Notes: generated by a model from the sequence alone, not told the origin. Counted from the first letter of the stretch, positions 17,826 through 26,591 are shown. The stretch: 64,000 bases of DNA from Puniceicoccaceae bacterium Marseille-Q1082 (GCA_904424815.1 CAJGBI010000001.1:795010-859009); one strand, 5' to 3'. Numbers and translations are program-made.

Positions 17826-19079
17826 ATGGAAGAACAACTGACTGGAAACGTTTTGGTAGCGCAATCCGGCGGCCCCACGGCCGTCATAAATTCGAGCCTC
17901 GCTGGCGTCATTACGGAAGCGCTCAACCACGACTGCATAGAGGAAATTTACGGCGCCCTCAACGGAGTGGAGGGCATTCTGAACGAAGAGCTCATAGACC
18001 TCGCGGACGAATCCCAGCAGACGGTTCGCGGCCTGCGCTACACGCCGGGCGCCGCCCTCGGAACCTGCCGCTACAAGCTCAGGAGCGAAGAGGACTTCGC
18101 GCGCGTCATCGAAGTATTCAAGGCGCACAACATCCGATTTTTCTTTTACATCGGCGGCAACGACTCGCAGGACACCGCCAACAAAATAGCGGACCACGCC
18201 GCCGCCCAGGGTTACGATATGCGCGTCATAGGGGTCGCCAAGACGATAGATAACGACCTTCCCGTCACCGACCACTGCCCCGGCTACGGCAGCGTCGTCA
18301 AATATCTCTCCACCGCCATCAGGGAGCTTGCGCTCGACCACGAGGCCATGGGCAACCACGACCTCGTTTCGATAGTCGAAGTGATGGGCAGAAACGCCGG
18401 ATGGATAGCCGCCGGTACAAGCGTCGCCAAGCGCCGCAACCAGCCCGAAGACGCCCCGCACATCATACTTCTGCCGGAAGTGGCGTTCAACGCGGAATAC
18501 TTCCTCGCGCAGGTTCAGGAATGCCTCAAGAAAAACCGCTTCTGCCTAGTGGTGGCGAGCGAAGGCCTTGCCGACGCAAACGGAAATTTTGTCGCCGCCG
18601 GCAAAATGCAGGACTCTTTCGGGCACGAGCAGCTCGGCGGAGTTGGCGAATACCTCCAAAACCTTGTCGCCGCCAATCTCGGCGTAAAGGCGCGCTCCTG
18701 CAAATTCGGGCACGAGCAGCGCGCCGCCGCCCACTGCGCGTCTCTCGCGGACTCCAACGAAGCGTTCATGTGCGGGCAGGTCGCGGTCCAGGCGGCGGTC
18801 GAAGGGCAAACCGGAAAGATGGTCGCGCTCGTGCGCGCGGATTCCGAAAAATACGCCTGCGAAACAGTTCTCGTGCCGCTCGCTGAAGTCGCCAACGGAG
18901 TAAAACATTTCCCTGAAACCTGGATAGCCGAAGACAAAATCTCAATCAGCTACCAGTTCAACAAATATGTGATGCCGCTAATTCAGGGCGAAGTTCAGGT
19001 TCCCTACGAAAACGGCCTGCCAGCCTATGTGAGACTTGCAAAGAGCAAGGTTCCCCAACAGCTCCCCCCCAGGCAATAA
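17826..19079 (+). CDS. pfp: Pyrophosphate-type 6-phosphofructokinase
   Basis: A 417-aa member of the PfkA superfamily, converting fructose 6-phosphate and fructose 1,6-bisphosphate. Motifs are IGGNDSQDTANKI (phosphoryl-donor loop), GVAKTIDNDLPVTDHCPGYGS (catalytic TIDND), and EVMGRNAGWIAAG (sugar phosphate contacts). ATP enzymes have GGDGS; an Asp at the fourth position, as seen here, is a mark of PPi-dependent enzymes. The third residue is Asn where GGDDS enzymes have Asp. PPi use is therefore likely but not proven. A strong terminator follows the stop. Confidence 0.9.
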   Translation: MEEQLTGNVLVAQSGGPTAVINSSLAGVITEALNHDCIEEIYGALNGVEGILNEELIDLADESQQTVRGLRYTPGAALGTCRYKLRSEEDFARVIEVFKAHNIRFFFYIGGNDSQDTANKIADHAAAQGYDMRVIGVAKTIDNDLPVTDHCPGYGSVVKYLSTAIRELALDHEAMGNHDLVSIVEVMGRNAGWIAAGTSVAKRRNQPEDAPHIILLPEVAFNAEYFLAQVQECLKKNRFCLVVASEGLADANGNFVAAGKMQDSFGHEQLGGVGEYLQNLVAANLGVKARSCKFGHEQRAAAHCASLADSNEAFMCGQVAVQAAVEGQTGKMVALVRADSEKYACETVLVPLAEVANGVKHFPETWIAEDKISISYQFNKYVMPLIQGEVQVPYENGLPAYVRLAKSKVPQQLPPRQ

Positions 19080-19106
19080 AACGGCGCAACAAGCCGCTTT
19101 AACGGT

Positions 19107-19141
19107 AAAAAAACCTGCCAATACCAAGGCAGGTTTTTTTA
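19107..19141 (+). terminator. Intrinsic terminator of pfp
   Basis: Stem AACCTGCC / GGCAGGTT with an 8-nt loop, flanked by A7 on the left and T7 on the right; probably bidirectional. Confidence 0.9.
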
Positions 19142-19163
19142 CGTTTCAGAGATAAGCAGTACA

Positions 19164-19468
19164 AAGGCGGCAACGCCGCTTCCACAAAAAAGGTGCTCTA
19201 TTCATACACAGAAATGGGGCGGGCGGCAAGGGCCGCCGACCATAGAAGGGGGCGGCAGGGCCGCTTCCATTGAAGGGGCTGACGCCCCTTACGGGCGCAA
19301 GGTGCGCCAGCCAGGCACGGGGCGTGCCGGCCATTGAAGGGCTGCGCCCTTACGAAGATTGGCTTCGCCAATGCTTCTATCCCCTCCCTGTTCCCCACAA
19401 AAAAACGAACATCTTATGGGAGGTTCGTCAGTACTTCCGGAGTTCGTTTTAAAAAACCAAAGGTTCCC
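19164..19468. repeat. Intergenic mini-hairpin string, copy A
   Basis: A chain of short GC hairpins such as GGGGCTGACGCCCC, GGCGCAAGGTGCGCC, GGCACGGGGCGTGCC, GGGCTGCGCCC and TTGGCTTCGCCAA. Most are separated by a short ATTGAA-type linker. A CGAAC...GTTCG stem and the motif ACTTCCGGAGTTCG come last. Closely similar chains occur at 51755-52001, 52130-52258 and 59100-59303. No gene is seen here. Confidence 0.75.
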
Positions 19469-19600
19469 GATTTGGCGCAATGATTTTGGATGCGGGGCGA
19501 GTATAAGAAAGCCTTTAAGGGCGCGTGGCGTATTAAACATACGCGAGCGGTCTTAAAGGCTTTCTTAACGCAGCACCGCGCCAAAAGCATTCGCCAAATC
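19469..19600. repeat. Modular hairpin repeat, copy A (abuts nrdJ stop)
   Basis: Outer inverted arms GATTTGGCGCAATGATTTTGG and (reverse) GATTTGGCGAATGCTTTTGG enclose an inner stem AAGAAAGCCTTTAAG / CTTAAAGGCTTTCTT and an apical stem GCGTAT / ATACGC. The right arm overlaps the nrdJ TGA. The inner stem differs from that of copies C and D while the outer arms are the same. Confidence 0.8.
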
Positions 19601-22600
19601 AGGCTCCGCAACCACCGTCTTTGTATCCGCAATCGCGGCAGGAGCGGCACTTGCCGTCAAAGACATACGCATAAGAATGGCATTTGGGGCAAGTGAGGGC
19701 GCTGGACATTGCGAGATCCTTTTTCTTCTTTTGCGGCGCGGGGGTCGAAAGCGGCAGCTCGGTCTGCAAGGGGGCGCGTTCCACCGATTTTACAGTCATG
19801 GTGCGCCCGTTGCTCGTGAACATGGCGGCGATATAATCCTGGTCGAGCTGGCGGAGGCGGCGTCCGTTTTCGGACGGGAACATCCAGTCTAAAAGCTGCA
19901 TGAGCAGATCGACTATGCTTTTGCAGGTATGGATTTCGGGCTTGTCGCCCTCCTCGTTGTAGTCGCCGATTCTCACCCAGCCGGAAGGATCGAAGGACAT
20001 GTAGCGGAATGCGCCGATAAAGTCGTCGAATGGCACGCCGTACTGGAGGGCGATTGAGAAAGCCTTGCAGAAGGCGTCGAACATGCCGTTGATAAAAGAG
20101 CCGCCCTGCCCCAGCCTGCCGAAGATTTCGGCGCAATAGCCTGTTTCGGAAACGCCGACGGTCATGTAGCCGTTTATGTCGTCGCCGACGGTGAACTTTA
20201 TAGTCTGGCCCCAGCGGCGGTACGGCAGGCGCTTGCGGACAGGGTTGGCGTGCTCCTGCTGCCTGATTTGGGAGGCGGTTTCCACGACTCTGCGCCATGC
20301 GTCCTGAATCTCGCCGGAATCGAGGCGCGTGCTGTAAACGGCGTTCGCCTTCGAGCCGTCGCGGTAGATTGCGATGCACTTTACGCCGAGCTCATGGCTT
20401 TCGACAAGGCTCTTGACGATGTCCTCTTCGGTGGCGGAGGCGGGCATATTGATGGTCTTGCTGGAAGCGCCCGAGATGAACGGCTGGAGGGCGCCGAGCA
20501 TCTTGACATGCCCGTCCACAGCTATGCAGCGCGTTCCGCCGAAAGCGGTGTTGGCGCAGTCGAAAACTTTGAGTGTGCGCTCGTCCACCCACGGGACGCC
20601 CTCCATATGGCCGCAACCGAAGTAAATGGCGGCATCGGAGAACGGGAGAGTGCCCTTTTCCGACTGGGAGCACATGCGCTTAAACAGGTCGCGGTACTCT
20701 GCCTCGTCGCGGACGGATGAGAGGCGCGCGGAAATCTCGCGGCAGATTTCGCCGCCGTCGGCGATGGATTTTAGCGCTTCGAGGTGTTCGGAAACATGCT
20801 TGGAATGAAGAAAATTTTCCGCGCCCGCAAGCCCCGAAACTTCGGCGATAATCGTCAAAATCTGCTCGAACGAATATCCGAGCTTCGCTAGCCCCTGCGG
20901 GACGAGGCCGTTTATGAGGGTCATTGTTCCACCGCCGCTGAGCTGCTTGTGTTTTACGAGCGAATATTCGGGCTCGGCGGAAGTCGTGCCCTCCTCGTAG
21001 ATGCCCATGGGGGCGCTGATGGTGCCGGTTGGAGCTATGCACGTGACAAAACTGTTGCGGAAAACCGGCTCCTTTTTGAGGGAATCCCAGAGCCTGCCCG
21101 CTTCCTCCACCACGTCGTTCCACTCGGAGCCCAGCGAAACCTTTTCGCCGACGCTCTTTTTGAAGCCCTCTATCGCGTCGCGCGCGGTAAAAGAATCTTC
21201 GTTCGGCAGGTCCTCGTTTTTGTGCGCGTGCGCTTTTAGCCCGAGGAGCTTTTTGAGCTCGTCATTCATCAGAGCGTGCATGTTGAGAACCCTGCGCATG
21301 CTGCCCTTTATGAGCGGATATTTCGCAAATTCGCCTAGAGCCGCGCCGAGCTTCGCGCTCGTGGAATAGCATACGGAAGTCAGCAGAGACGCAAGGGAAG
21401 CGGCTATCGCCCTGCCCTCCGAAGAGTCGTAGGGAATGCCCAAAGACATAAGCAGACCGCCGATGTTGGCAAAGCCTATTCCCGTAGTGCGGTAGTTGAC
21501 GGTGTTTATCGCGATTTCCGGAATCGGGAAGCCGCCTTTGGTGATGTTCATGTCGGCGGCGACCATCGCGATTTCCACGGCCTTTTTAAACTTCTCTATG
21601 TCGAACTTCGAGTTCTTGTAGAAGCGGATAATGTTGAAAGAACTCAGGTTGCACGAGCTGAACACGGGGCCGAGATACTCGGAGCACGGATTGCTCGTCT
21701 CAATCATGCACTCGTCGCGGAAAGTGCTCCAGAAATTGATGATGTCGTTGTTGTGCAGGCCGGGCTCTGCGTTGTTCCAAATGGCGTTTGCCATCTGCGC
21801 GAGCATCTCGTTCGGAAAGTATTCGCGCACGACATGGGAGGGATCCTTCACCCAGCGGGTTGCGTATTTTGTCCCGTTTTTGTAGGCGAGCCAAAATCCG
21901 CTCTTCATGGAGACTGTGTGGTTTGCGTTCTGGTTCGAGAGCGTCTGCCCGTAAATGAGGTCGTCCATCGCCGGGCTGAAAGTCTTGTCGACGACAAACG
22001 GAGTGCTCAAAAGCATCTTGGCCGCAATCTGCTCTTCGGGCGTGCCGTCGGCGAGCTTCTGCCTAGCCAGCTGCCGGAGCCCGCAGATTACGTTGTGCTC
22101 CTGCAAAATCACCTTGGCGACTTCCTCCTGCCTGAATTTCGTCTTGACAAATTCAAAGACGTCGGGGTGGTCGGAGTACATCACGACCATTCGCGCGGCG
22201 CGGCGCGTCTTGCCGCCGGACTTTATGGCGCCCGCCATTTTGTCCCAGCCCCTGTCGAAAGAAAGCGGCCCCGAAGCCGACCCCTTCCCCGCGATGGGCT
22301 CGCCTTCGCTGCGGATTGAGGAAATGTTTATGCCCACGCCCGAGCCGCTCGAAAATATGCTGCCCTCGGTGTACTGGTGCTTTAAAATAGCCTCCATCGA
22401 GTCCTCGACTCCGAGGATAAAACACGCGCTCGCCTGCGGGTTTGCATAGGCGTTGAGCGATTTTTTCGCCTCCACACCGTTCCTGGTCTCGACGCCGTAA
22501 TAGGCGTCGTTGCCCTTGTTGCCAAGCAGCTCGCGCAGATCCGGACGCCCCCATCTCCATTGCTCCCAGTGGCCGATGTTAAACCACACCGGGCTGTTGG

Positions 22601-23018
22601 GCGCCCACATCTGGTGAAGCAGCATGTACTTCATCTCCTGATTGTAGACGAATGCGGATTTCTCGTTTGCGAAATACCCGAGCTGGTATCCCCAAACTGT
22701 ATAAGTATTCGCAATGCGGTCGAAAATCTGCTTTATGGAGTCTTCGTACTCGACGGTTCCGGGGTCTTTGCCGAAAATATATTTGCTGACGGTGATTTTT
22801 AAGGCGTTGTCGCCCCAGTGCTCGGGAACTTCGACGTTTTGGCGCGAGAACACCGTTTCGCCCGACGCGAACATTTTTATGTCCTTGCGAACCCACCTGG
22901 CCGTATCGTAGGCGAAAACGCCGTCCTTGGTAAAAATGCGCTCGAATTTAAAACCGCCCGGGCGGCCCTTTTTGCCCAAATCCAAAGTTTGGTTCCCGTC
23001 GACAATTATTTTGGCCAT
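19599..23018 (-). CDS. nrdJ: Adenosylcobalamin-dependent ribonucleotide reductase (class II)
   Basis: An 1139-aa long-form class II reductase making deoxyribonucleotides without oxygen. Visible blocks are SGSGVGINISSIRSEGEPI, NPCSEYLGPVFSSCNLSSFN (active-site Cys and substrate loop), APTGTISAPMGIYEEGTTSAEP and the C-terminal FTVGDDINGYMTVG region. The protein ends with a cysteine-rich tail, CPKCHSYAYVFDGKCRSCRDCGY, the zinc-ribbon-like C-terminus of this subfamily that helps reduce the active site. No cobalamin riboswitch B12 box was found upstream. The stop codon overlaps the right arm of hairpin repeat copy A. Confidence 0.95.
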   Translation of the reverse strand: MAKIIVDGNQTLDLGKKGRPGGFKFERIFTKDGVFAYDTARWVRKDIKMFASGETVFSRQNVEVPEHWGDNALKITVSKYIFGKDPGTVEYEDSIKQIFDRIANTYTVWGYQLGYFANEKSAFVYNQEMKYMLLHQMWAPNSPVWFNIGHWEQWRWGRPDLRELLGNKGNDAYYGVETRNGVEAKKSLNAYANPQASACFILGVEDSMEAILKHQYTEGSIFSSGSGVGINISSIRSEGEPIAGKGSASGPLSFDRGWDKMAGAIKSGGKTRRAARMVVMYSDHPDVFEFVKTKFRQEEVAKVILQEHNVICGLRQLARQKLADGTPEEQIAAKMLLSTPFVVDKTFSPAMDDLIYGQTLSNQNANHTVSMKSGFWLAYKNGTKYATRWVKDPSHVVREYFPNEMLAQMANAIWNNAEPGLHNNDIINFWSTFRDECMIETSNPCSEYLGPVFSSCNLSSFNIIRFYKNSKFDIEKFKKAVEIAMVAADMNITKGGFPIPEIAINTVNYRTTGIGFANIGGLLMSLGIPYDSSEGRAIAASLASLLTSVCYSTSAKLGAALGEFAKYPLIKGSMRRVLNMHALMNDELKKLLGLKAHAHKNEDLPNEDSFTARDAIEGFKKSVGEKVSLGSEWNDVVEEAGRLWDSLKKEPVFRNSFVTCIAPTGTISAPMGIYEEGTTSAEPEYSLVKHKQLSGGGTMTLINGLVPQGLAKLGYSFEQILTIIAEVSGLAGAENFLHSKHVSEHLEALKSIADGGEICREISARLSSVRDEAEYRDLFKRMCSQSEKGTLPFSDAAIYFGCGHMEGVPWVDERTLKVFDCANTAFGGTRCIAVDGHVKMLGALQPFISGASSKTINMPASATEEDIVKSLVESHELGVKCIAIYRDGSKANAVYSTRLDSGEIQDAWRRVVETASQIRQQEHANPVRKRLPYRRWGQTIKFTVGDDINGYMTVGVSETGYCAEIFGRLGQGGSFINGMFDAFCKAFSIALQYGVPFDDFIGAFRYMSFDPSGWVRIGDYNEEGDKPEIHTCKSIVDLLMQLLDWMFPSENGRRLRQLDQDYIAAMFTSNGRTMTVKSVERAPLQTELPLSTPAPQKKKKDLAMSSALTCPKCHSYAYVFDGKCRSCRDCGYKDGGCGA

Positions 23019-23294
23019 AATATGTTGATTTTATTGTTTTTAAAGAGAGGTAAATTGACGCCCTCCCCCCGCCAAGCAACGAAGAGAGACGGCTTTCGGC
23101 AGCGGAGAAACGCAGGATTAAATCCAAACCTCTCCCCCCGCCAATCTTTATCCACACAAAAACGACAATCGGCGGGGGTTGTCAATTGAAATTTCCCCGC
23201 CAAGCCCCCCGAAATTGCCCGAACGCGCCAACCAAAAGCCCCAGCGGGCGAAACTTTCGCGAAAAAAATTGACGAACTCCCCGCGGGCGCGTAA

Positions 23295-24146
23295 ATGTCC
23301 GGAATGTTTTCCGCAAAAAAATTTAAATCCGCCGCGGCGGCCGCCGCCATCGCGCTCTCACTGCTTCCCGCCGCCATAGCCGCCGCGGAAGCCCCCGAAT
23401 CTGCCAAAAACCCCGAAATCAATAGCCAGTGGAAAGCCAAGCGCGTCGCATTTCTCGGAGACTCCATCACCGACAAATCCCACGTGGGAACCTCCAAAAA
23501 CTACTGGCAGTTTTTGGAGGAAATTCTCGGCATATCCCCGCGCGTCTACGGAATCAACGGCGACACGTTCCGCGGAATACTCAAACAGGCCCAAAAGCTG
23601 AAATCCGACGGGGCGGACGTCATAGACGCGATAATCGTATTCGCCGGCACGAACGACTACAACGGAGGCGTGAAGCTCGGAGAATGGTACGAGTACGCCG
23701 ACGCCGAAGCTCCGATAGCCGGCGGCAAAACGCAAATCCGCAAGCGCAGAACGCCATCGATGGACACCTCCACTTTCAAGGGCAGAATAAACGCCGCAAT
23801 GTCGTTTTTGAAGGAAAATTTTCCCGACAAGCCGATTATCCTGATTACCCCCATACACCGCGGGTTCGCGCAATTCGGCCCGGACAACGTGCAGCCCGAC
23901 GAATCTTTTCCGAACCGCATAGGGCTTTATGTGGACTCTTATGTCGAAGCCGTCAGGGAAGCCGGAAACGTCTGGGCGGTTCCTGTGATAGACTTGAATT
24001 CGCTGTGCGGGCTCTATCCGAATGCCGCCTCCCACGCGCGCTTTTTCCATAAAAAGGACACAGACCTCCTGCACCCCAACGCGAAAGGCCACGAAAAAAT
24101 GGCGCGCGCGATAGCGTACCAGCTGCTTGGACTCTCCGCCGAATAA
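23295..24146 (+). CDS. Exported SGNH/GDSL-family hydrolase
   Basis: A 283-aa protein with a long hydrophobic, Ala-rich signal segment (residues 10-34). SGNH blocks are present: block I FLGDSITDKSH (nucleophile Ser), block III GTNDYNGG (Asn), and block V DLLHPNAKGHEKMARAI (Asp and His). Family members are esterases or lipases, often removing acetyl groups from polysaccharides. It is divergent from nrdJ and followed by 600 bp without a gene. The substrate cannot be predicted. Confidence 0.85.
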   Translation: MSGMFSAKKFKSAAAAAAIALSLLPAAIAAAEAPESAKNPEINSQWKAKRVAFLGDSITDKSHVGTSKNYWQFLEEILGISPRVYGINGDTFRGILKQAQKLKSDGADVIDAIIVFAGTNDYNGGVKLGEWYEYADAEAPIAGGKTQIRKRRTPSMDTSTFKGRINAAMSFLKENFPDKPIILITPIHRGFAQFGPDNVQPDESFPNRIGLYVDSYVEAVREAGNVWAVPVIDLNSLCGLYPNAASHARFFHKKDTDLLHPNAKGHEKMARAIAYQLLGLSAE

Positions 24147-24710
24147 GCGGCAAACAAATCCGCAGCGAAAGCGACGGGATAAAGACAACAACGCCATAAT
24201 GCGCGCTTGAAAATTTCATCCATGCGCGCGAGTGCGCGGCGGGCTCCCGCGGGTGGGGGACTTCCCAACCGGATATGTCAGGCAGGCTTTCCCATTCCCG
24301 CCCGCAGCGCAATCGCAAAAAATCATTCCGCCCAATCATGCGCACGAGTTTGGGCGTAGAAAATTTTCCAACACATTAGATTTTCAAAGGAAACACTGCA
24401 ACATAGCCGGATGCCCACCGCGCTTTCCTGCTCAGCCCGCAATCTTTCCGTTCTGAGAATCTCGGGCGGATTTCGACCATCTTTGGCAATCAAACTCTCC
24501 CTTTCCAATCAATATCCGCGCCCGTCAAGCTTCGCCAACGCCATACCGAGGCGGCGCGGATTAAAAAAGCGCAGCGCCAGACAATACTCTCCGCATTTAT
24601 CAATAATTTAAAAGGCAACGCCGGATATAGGCAAACGCCCAATATACGCCCGCGCAAAAAATAAAACGGCGAGAAATTTCCCCAAAAACAGGCAAAAGAA
24701 AAAATATGTC
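24147..24710. other. Intergenic stretch before tRNA-Gly
   Basis: About 560 bp with no convincing frame on either strand; short frames lack family motifs and overlap one another. Composition drifts from GC-rich to A-rich toward the tRNA. No clear terminator for the SGNH gene was seen. Confidence 0.5.
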
Positions 24711-24739
24711 TTTACAAAAACGGCATAAAATGGGATAAA
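24711..24739 (+). promoter_or_regulatory. Sigma70-type promoter of tRNA-Gly
   Basis: -35 TTTACA and -10 GATAAA with 17-nt spacing, ending 17 bp before the mature tRNA 5' end. Confidence 0.55.
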
Positions 24740-24756
24740 GGCAGAATCAATCAAAC

Positions 24757-24832
24757 GCGGGCGTAGCTCAATTGGCAGAGCGCGAGCTTCCCAAGCTTGA
24801 GGTTATGGGTTCGACCCCCACCGCCCGCTCCA
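24757..24832 (+). tRNA. tRNA-Gly (anticodon CCC), CCA encoded
   Basis: Cloverleaf readable by eye: acceptor GCGGGCG/CGCCCGC, D stem GCTC/GAGC, anticodon stem CGAGC/GCTTG with loop TTCCCAA (anticodon CCC), T loop TTCGACC, discriminator T and CCA. Its 3' 47 bp are duplicated at 26392-26438, so it is the probable integration site of the following island. Confidence 0.95.
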
Positions 24833-24850
24833 TTTAGAATACAGATAATA

Positions 24851-26162
24851 GGGTCAACACCAAAGGTTGTGGAATAGGTTGATTTTTGGGTCAACACCAA
24901 AGAGAGTGGATTTTAATGAAAGACGCCGCATAGAACCAAGACTCTCAATCTGTAATTTTCGAAGTTTCGATAACCGTAAGCCATTCGTTGTATCAGTTTC
25001 ATTTTCCTGTGGAAGCCCTCGGTTATTCCGTTATTTTTCGTAAATCTCCACATTCTTATTATCGGCGCAAACCATTCGCTTATCGTTTCCGCAAGCTTCC
25101 CAAACTCTGTCGGCGCTTCGTATTTCATTATCTTCATCATTTCCTTTAACTTTCTTATGTTATCCCTGCATTGCTTTGCCGTCTGACTCTTTTTATTCAA
25201 TAGTCCGCATAATCGCTCCTTAAATTCGTACGCAAGCTCTATTGCCGGATTTCCCCTAAAAAAGCTTTTAAGCCGCTCCATCTCTTGCGCTTTTAGCCTC
25301 TCTCTCCTTTTCCGCAAAGGATAAGTAATCGATCTCTTCCACTTTACTTCTTCCTGCGCACTCTTGCAAAATTCCATAAAGTGGTGGATCACTAATCGTA
25401 TCACATGAAACCTATCCGCTACTATCTTCGCATTTGGAAAGCATCTCCTTACGATACTTCGATATCCGCTCGATAAATCCATGCAGACGACCTTCACATT
25501 TTCCCTGCCTTTGTACGACATTAGCGTGGCTTCTATATCGCTATGTCTCTTCCCTTTAATTACATCGTATACCCTGTGGTGCGATAAGTCGGCTATCGTA
25601 GTCGCAAACTTGTAACCTTTGTGGATTGTGTGCTCGTCTATTCCTATAATTTCAGGACAAGGATAGTTGATTTGCTCTTTGAGCTTTTGCTCGTACCTAC
25701 TGTGGATTGCCCGCTCAACCGTGCTTGCAGATATGCGGTAAATCCGGGCAATAGCCTTATTGCAAACGTTCCGAGCGTATTCACTTACGAGCCTGTTTTT
25801 GAACCTCTCCGAGTGACGAGCGTAAGGCCTTACTCCCTCAAGCCTTTCGCGAAAGACCCTTCCGCAATCGAGACACTTGTAACGCTTGCATTTTACCTTG
25901 AGATGATAAATAGCTCCGTTTTCAGAGACGTGCTTAATATAACGCCGGTAGGAATCGTAATGAATCAAACGATGCGACCCGCATAAGCAGTCGGGTATAC
26001 CCGACTGCTTATGCTCAACTTCCGCAAGCGAAAAGTCTTGACCAACACTTACTGTCCTGAGTATCTTGTAACCCTTGATTAACACATTGGGCATTGTAGA
26101 ACATTTTTTATTCTCTTTGCCCTCTTTTTTTTCCACCATTCCACAATCTTTGACGTAGAGCG
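24851..26162 (-). mobile_element. ISL3-family insertion sequence, copy 1 (chimeric left end)
   Basis: The right end (tnp 5' side) matches the other copies (…AGAGCG). On the left are two consecutive IS-type ends, at 24851 and 24888, both starting GGGTCAACACCAAAG. The second runs into a diverged 3' part of about 150 bp. No 8-bp target duplication is seen (left AGATAATA, right TATTTCTT), so this copy has probably been reshaped by recombination. Confidence 0.85.
24913..26139 (-). CDS. ISL3-family transposase, IS copy 1
   Basis: A 408-aa transposase. The N-terminal zinc finger has CLCGSH and CKRYKCLDCGRVF. A helix-turn-helix follows (KAIARIYRISASTVERAIHSRY). The DDE catalytic fold is seen in IGIDEHTIHKG (Asp), VVCMDLSSGYRSIV (Asp) and NNGITEGFHRKMKLIQ (Glu). 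The frame extends upstream to 26187, but the other copies start at the equivalent of 26139 (MVEKKEGKENKK). This copy ends LRVLVLCGVFH where the others end LRVLVECGV(K/N)L, because its 3' end is diverged. Residues around HKQSGIPDC are encoded by a 34-bp perfect DNA palindrome (25981-26014). Confidence 0.95.
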   Translation of the reverse strand: MVEKKEGKENKKCSTMPNVLIKGYKILRTVSVGQDFSLAEVEHKQSGIPDCLCGSHRLIHYDSYRRYIKHVSENGAIYHLKVKCKRYKCLDCGRVFRERLEGVRPYARHSERFKNRLVSEYARNVCNKAIARIYRISASTVERAIHSRYEQKLKEQINYPCPEIIGIDEHTIHKGYKFATTIADLSHHRVYDVIKGKRHSDIEATLMSYKGRENVKVVCMDLSSGYRSIVRRCFPNAKIVADRFHVIRLVIHHFMEFCKSAQEEVKWKRSITYPLRKRRERLKAQEMERLKSFFRGNPAIELAYEFKERLCGLLNKKSQTAKQCRDNIRKLKEMMKIMKYEAPTEFGKLAETISEWFAPIIRMWRFTKNNGITEGFHRKMKLIQRMAYGYRNFENYRLRVLVLCGVFH

Positions 26163-26310
26163 TATTTCTTTGCCTATTTTTACACAAATTTTACTGATTA
26201 TGTTTAATATTTGATAATTGTTTACCTATGAGAAATGGGAAATTTCGCATGTTCTATTTTTTCAAATTCATTGAATTTTTGCAAAATTTGACAAGCACTT
26301 GAGTTTCATT

Positions 26311-26384
26311 GCGGTACCAAGTGGCTCGCGATCTTGGTATCGGTGGTACCGGAAAAGGCGGCAATAGCGTTAAATTAAAAGAAT
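26311..26384 (+). pseudogene. Possible IS3-type OrfA remnant
   Basis: Reading from about 26311, the plus strand gives YQVARDLGIGGTGKGGN and then a stop, which resembles the HTH stretch of IS3 OrfA proteins (QVARDLGI...). It is very short and could be chance. Confidence 0.25.
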
Positions 26385-26391
26385 GACCGAT

Positions 26392-26438
26392 GCTTCCCAA
26401 GGTTGAGGTTATGGGTTCGACCCCCACCGCCCGCTCCA
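26392..26438 (+). repeat. Duplicate of the tRNA-Gly 3' end (att-like direct repeat)
   Basis: 46 of 47 bases match 24786-24832, from the anticodon loop through CCA, with a single C to G difference in the anticodon stem. No 5' half is present, so it is not a tRNA gene. A tRNA 3' end repeated in the same orientation is the usual footprint of tyrosine-recombinase integration. Confidence 0.85.
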
Positions 26439-26440
26439 CT

Positions 26441-26591
26441 TGCCCGGAGCATTTTTCGTGTCGGAGCCAAAATTCCATTCCATAACTCTGGAATTTTCCA
26501 ATATAACTTGTCTGGCACCTCCAAGAATTAGAGGTTTGCGATTCTTATCATTTTTCCAGGCAATTAAATCTTCTAACTTGTCTCTGTACAT
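26441..26591 (-). pseudogene. N-terminal fragment of an AAA_14/DUF4143-type ATPase
   Basis: Starting at ATG 26591 the protein reads MYRDKLEDLIAWKNDKNRKP then LILGGARQV, the typical start of the AAA_14 plus DUF4143 ATPase family. There the conserved continuation would be the Walker A GKT. Instead the frame runs into unrelated residues (ILENSRVMEWNFGSD) and into the tRNA-like repeat. Walker A and everything after it are missing, so this is a relic, cut off at the att-like repeat. Confidence 0.6.

Noticed and set aside
19164-19600. CRISPR array
   Set aside because: The repeats are hairpins of differing sequence without regular repeats and unique spacers, and no cas gene is near.
23019-23294. 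Cobalamin riboswitch upstream of nrdJ
   Set aside because: No B12-box-like sequence was found on the minus strand between nrdJ and the SGNH gene.
26392-26438. A second tRNA-Gly gene
   Set aside because: Only the 3' 47 bases are present; there is no acceptor 5' strand or D arm.
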